The notes beneath the pieces are model-generated. The model saw only the letters and a list, made by a program, of their open reading frames with translations. It searched no databases and was not told the DNA's origin. From positions 1 to 9,951 of the forward strand of contig JAAZMQ010000351.1 in the NCBI GenBank assembly GCA_012798745.1: 9,951 nt of DNA. The letters are read 5' to 3'. The stretch's first letter is position 1. Every line of letters starts with the position of its first letter. Positions 8,701-9,951 of this stretch are shown piece after piece. The position numbers and the translations under genes are program-made. The stretch is from Bacteroidales bacterium. GTDB lineage: Bacteria > Bacteroidota > Bacteroidia > Bacteroidales > Dysgonomonadaceae.

Positions 8701-9005
8701 TCTTCCTCCATCTTGATGGACAATACAGAATTATTTCCCACATTCACCTCAATAGTCTTATAACCGACATAAGAAAATACTAAAACAGGATTTTGAGTGG
8801 TAAGTCTTAAAGAAAATTTTCCATCTATATCAGTTACCGTACCGTTTGAAGTTCCTTTTTCCAATACAGTAACGCCGACCATCGCCGAATTGTCTCTACC
8901 ATCTACAACAGTACCGGTTATAGTACGTTGCTGGGCCATAAGTTGTAAGCTCAAAAATAGAGCTGCAACAACCAAAATAATGTTTCTCATACCAATGTTT
9001 CTCAT
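5763..9005 (-). CDS. susC-like: SusC/RagA-family TonB-dependent outer-membrane transporter
   Basis: A 1080-residue SusC-type transporter that imports oligosaccharides through the outer membrane using TonB energy. The signal peptide runs to about Ala24 ('LQLMAQ'). A CarboxypepD_reg-like domain covers about 28-102 ('ITGTVVDG', 'VSYVGYK'-like 'FSYVGYKTIEV'). The TonB-box-like segment 'LEEVVVIGYGT' lies at 106-116. The plug domain follows (about 118-256), with 'LQGRAAGV', 'SIRVRGQSTI', 'PLYVIDGV' and 'ILKDASATAIYGAQGANGV'. The remainder is the beta-barrel, ending in 'VYSFGLSLSF' with a C-terminal Phe as usual for barrel insertion. No STN signalling domain precedes the CarboxypepD_reg domain, so regulation by an ECF sigma/anti-sigma pair is unlikely, which agrees with the AraC gene next door. 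Two in-frame ATGs, at 9005 and 8990, are both possible starts because of a short duplication; the shorter form still has a good signal peptide. The susD-like partner follows after 11 bp. Confidence 0.98.
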   Translation of the reverse strand: MRNIGMRNIILVVAALFLSLQLMAQQRTITGTVVDGRDNSAMVGVTVLEKGTSNGTVTDIDGKFSLRLTTQNPVLVFSYVGYKTIEVNVGNNSVLSIKMEEDVETLEEVVVIGYGTMKKSDISGASVSLGEKVIKSSIITNIDQVLQGRAAGVTAVMTSGAPGSSVSIRVRGQSTINANAEPLYVIDGVIVQGGGSSGASFGLGDALGNGPISTISPLSTINPADILSMEILKDASATAIYGAQGANGVVLITTKRGKAGQARFNYEGMFGVQRQAARIDMMNLKEFAEYSNSVAQESNTLDSRPEFLDPTLLGAGTNWQDAIFRHAPMYQHQLSAQGGTETVKYYMSGSFMSQEGTIIGTKFDRYSFRTNLDAQLKKWLKLGVNAMYSNTDERLGLADSDEGIVNYSLLTPPDIPIYDLDGNYASVVREGYTRINPIGMALDEDILLGRSKLNGNIFADVTPLENLIWHTEIGFDIGNSRAERFEPAVTYGNWSRDINMSSIQRNNNLFWQLKNYLTYSGEKNEHRYTLMIGQDLWESSWEYEGVTASSLPSNDIHNPSLGSNPQISSGFGSSAMASFFGRATYNYGDRYMGTYTYRKDGSSNFGPKNRWAGFHAFAVSWRFTNEEFFKSLTHIMSNGKIRIGWGQTGNSNIGGYKWGASISKMPSGLGLGYRQSNIANPYIKWETQEQWNIGLDLSFLDGRIDFVIDGYDKTSSDMLMQLQLPSYLGTRGNVSSALAAPYGNYGTINNKGLEFTLTTHNLKGKFMWDTDFQMSFNRNKLVALDGTESAHIEGYGQWSDVVTVTNVGDPLYNFYGYKVAGVYKDLEDLQNSPKPEKYPSDGVFNRYNTTWVGDLKFEDISGPEGKPDGVIDTYDRTNIGSPWPKFTFGFNNTFQFKNIDLSIFINGSYGNKVFNYLDMHLSSMTSVWDNQLKKVTQRARLEPIDSDKTYPVVVNGVTVYNWFDDITNVKVSNSDAVIPRAIANDPNDNNRISDRYIEDGSYIRIKNIAIGYTLPSSVVRKWKIENFRIYANIQNLYTFTKYSGYDPEVGASTASPNVFGLDNGRYPSPQVYSFGLSLSF
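8979..9005 (-). repeat. Tandem 12-bp duplication of the susC start (two candidate ATGs)
   Basis: ATGAGAAACATT occurs twice on the minus strand, at 9005-8994 and 8990-8979, separated by GGT. The protein therefore begins MRNIG-MRNI. The unit is 15 bp, so the frame is kept. Either Met could start translation: the first gives an extra five residues with one more Arg before the hydrophobic core of the signal peptide. The first is chosen here because it sits just after the AT-rich leader. Confidence 0.85.
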
Positions 9006-9008
9006 AAA

Positions 9009-9020
9009 TAAAACGTTTTA
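9009..9020. repeat. 12-bp perfect palindrome just upstream of susC start
   Basis: TAAAACGTTTTA is self-complementary and ends 3 bp before the first susC ATG. It lies in the predicted leader of the mRNA, so it could be a protein site or a weak fold near the ribosome entry region. In DNA this rich in A and T, a short palindrome may also arise by chance. Confidence 0.4.
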
Positions 9021-9061
9021 CTTATTAAATCTTAAAATTATAGCTCTTGCTAAAAATATAC

Positions 9062-9111
9062 TATTTTTCATTTATCATTTTTTCTCTTATGCAAAATTAA
9101 AATGAAAAATA
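9062..9111. promoter_or_regulatory. Perfect 12-bp inverted repeat enclosing the candidate promoter
   Basis: On the plus strand TATTTTTCATTT (9062-9073) is the exact reverse complement of AAATGAAAAATA (9100-9111), with a 26-bp spacer. The candidate -7 element (9092-9099) touches the right arm. The expected start of transcription lies inside the spacer, so the two arms would not both be in the RNA. A protein-binding site is thus more likely than an RNA hairpin. The AraC-family regulator encoded next to it is the obvious candidate, although AraC proteins often use direct repeats. Confidence 0.4.
9092..9099 (-). promoter_or_regulatory. Candidate -7 promoter element of the susC operon
   Basis: The minus strand reads TAATTTTG here, an exact match to the Bacteroides -7 consensus TAnnTTTG. 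Transcription would begin about 5-10 bp downstream, giving a leader of roughly 80 nt before the susC ATG at 9005. The -33 element is poor: the nearest TTG-like sequence (TTGTG, 9129-9125) is too far away for normal spacing. A weak -33 would fit a promoter that needs an activator, such as the adjacent AraC protein, but this is inference. Confidence 0.5.
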
Positions 9112-9163
9112 ATATTTTATAGCACACAATTTAGCTAAAAATGATACTATTTTGATTAAAATG

Positions 9164-9951
9164 TTAAATTATAACTTTTGTTTTTCTGAAATTTTCTCTA
9201 AATTCTTTAGGAGTACACCCTTTTTTCTTCTTAAAAATTCGATTGAAATTCGATAAATTATTAAAACCGCAATCGTAACAAATTTCGGCTATTGAATTGG
9301 TAGTATCGACTAAAAGTCTTGCTGCATGCCCTAGCCTAATCTCGATAATATATTCCGATACTGTTTTGCCGGAACGTAATTTAAAAAAACGACTTAAGGC
9401 TACAGGACTCATTCCGACCAAATCAGCCAAATCTTTCAATCGAATAGTTTCTTTATAATTGGCATTAACATACTCGTATACTTTTAATACTCGTCTGCTG
9501 TCTGCACTATCATCTATATTGGCAAAAGAAGAACTAGCCAAAGTGTGTGTATTATCGAAAAGAGAAAGTTCATATAATACGGTAAGAAATTTAATTACGG
9601 CATAAAAGCCCTCTTCTTCAAATGACAATGTATCCAATAACGGATATACTATCATAATGGCTTCCATAGGAAAACAGATTCCTTTTTTGGCTTTTTCGAA
9701 CATTTTTTGAATACTGTCAAACTGATTTTTTTTGATAAGGCTCTCGGGAAGCAAATCTTGAGAAAATTGAATCGTAATTTCCCTGATATTATTGGAGTTG
9801 CAATGATGTTGTTCCCAAACATGTTCCAACTCCTCACCGGTAATTAAGGTTAAATCGTAATTTCCGATAATTTCTACAGAATCGCCAACTATTCGCCGTA
9901 CTCCTGCTGCATTTTCAATGTAATTAAGCTCACATTCGGAATGATGATGAA
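9164..9951 (-). CDS. AraC-family transcriptional regulator with cupin-like sensor domain (5' end missing)
   Basis: The frame stays open to the right edge, giving 261 visible codons. A TTG at 9829 is only an internal Leu codon, because upstream codons continue a typical family sequence: 'HHHSECELNYIENAAGVRRI' then 'GDSVEIIGNYDLTLI'. This is the metal- or sugar-binding cupin-like N-terminal half seen in AraC regulators of the RhaS/MelR style. The C-terminal ~100 residues are the DNA-binding domain: first helix-turn-helix 'LKDLADLVGMSPVALSRFFK', second 'IAEICYDCGFNNLSNFNRIF', then the family signature ending 'GCTPKEFRENFR'. Only the extreme N-terminus is missing, probably a few dozen residues. 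It lies 158 bp upstream of susC on the same strand and is the likely activator of this locus, sensing a sugar released from the polysaccharide. It is a one-component regulator: no histidine-kinase or membrane part is visible. Confidence 0.93.
   Translation of the reverse strand, partial: HHHSECELNYIENAAGVRRIVGDSVEIIGNYDLTLITGEELEHVWEQHHCNSNNIREITIQFSQDLLPESLIKKNQFDSIQKMFEKAKKGICFPMEAIMIVYPLLDTLSFEEEGFYAVIKFLTVLYELSLFDNTHTLASSSFANIDDSADSRRVLKVYEYVNANYKETIRLKDLADLVGMSPVALSRFFKLRSGKTVSEYIIEIRLGHAARLLVDTTNSIAEICYDCGFNNLSNFNRIFKKKKGCTPKEFRENFRKTKVII

Noticed and set aside
9049..9142. Direct repeat GCTAAAAAT at 9049-9057 and 9134-9142
   Set aside because: Nine bases of mostly A and T in AT-rich intergenic DNA are easily matched by chance; the 85-bp spacing does not fit a usual AraC half-site pair.
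9100..9163. AT-only hairpins after the AraC stop as a terminator
   Set aside because: The stems are short and made of A-T pairs only, with no GC core, so I could not support an intrinsic terminator.
9164..9829. A shorter AraC-family gene starting at TTG 9829
   Set aside because: The frame is open upstream to the window edge and those 40 residues fit the cupin-like half of the family, so 9829 is an internal Leu codon.
9652..9837. Minus-strand 61-codon frame overlapping the AraC gene
   Set aside because: It is in another frame of a well supported regulator and shows no family features.

Overview
The window reads as part of a polysaccharide utilization locus (PUL) from a member of the Bacteroidota, probably Bacteroidales. 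The evidence is a SusC/SusD pair, a series of surface lipoproteins with Bacteroidota-style signal peptides, AT-rich DNA, no Shine-Dalgarno sequences before the genes, and a TAnnTTTG-type promoter element upstream of susC. Species cannot be named from this sequence alone. All six genes lie on the minus strand, so transcription runs from high to low coordinates.

Layout in order of transcription: (1) an AraC-family regulator, cut by the right edge of the window (9164-9951); (2) a 158-bp AT-rich intergenic region holding a candidate promoter inside a perfect 12-bp inverted repeat; (3) susC-like TonB-dependent transporter (5763-9005); (4) susD-like glycan-binding lipoprotein (4066-5751); (5) a 412-residue surface glycan-binding lipoprotein with two IPT/TIG domains (2807-4045); (6) a 704-residue surface glycan-binding lipoprotein with six IPT/TIG repeats and a related C-terminal domain (670-2784); (7) a long hairpin with a T-tract (about 600-654) that looks like an intrinsic terminator; (8) the first 180 codons of a lipoprotein with an Ig-like (Big_5-type) domain followed by what looks like the start of a GH26 glycoside hydrolase (1-540), cut by the left edge. 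The four genes from susC to the six-repeat lipoprotein are separated by only 11-22 bp and almost certainly form one operon.

How it probably works (inference from known PULs): the two binding lipoproteins and the GH26 enzyme sit on the outside of the outer membrane, where they capture and cut a polysaccharide. SusD closes over the SusC barrel and passes oligosaccharides into the periplasm using TonB energy. The AraC protein senses a sugar and controls the locus. GH26 enzymes are most often beta-mannanases, so beta-mannan (glucomannan or galactomannan) is the leading substrate guess, but the catalytic part of the enzyme lies outside the window.

This is a recognisable kind of system rather than a wholly new one. 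The more interesting points are the terminator placed between the binding proteins and the enzyme, the two tandem binding proteins with different repeat numbers, the dyad around the promoter, and the duplicated start of susC. No RNA genes, insertion sequences, CRISPR arrays or stretches over 300 bp without a gene were seen.
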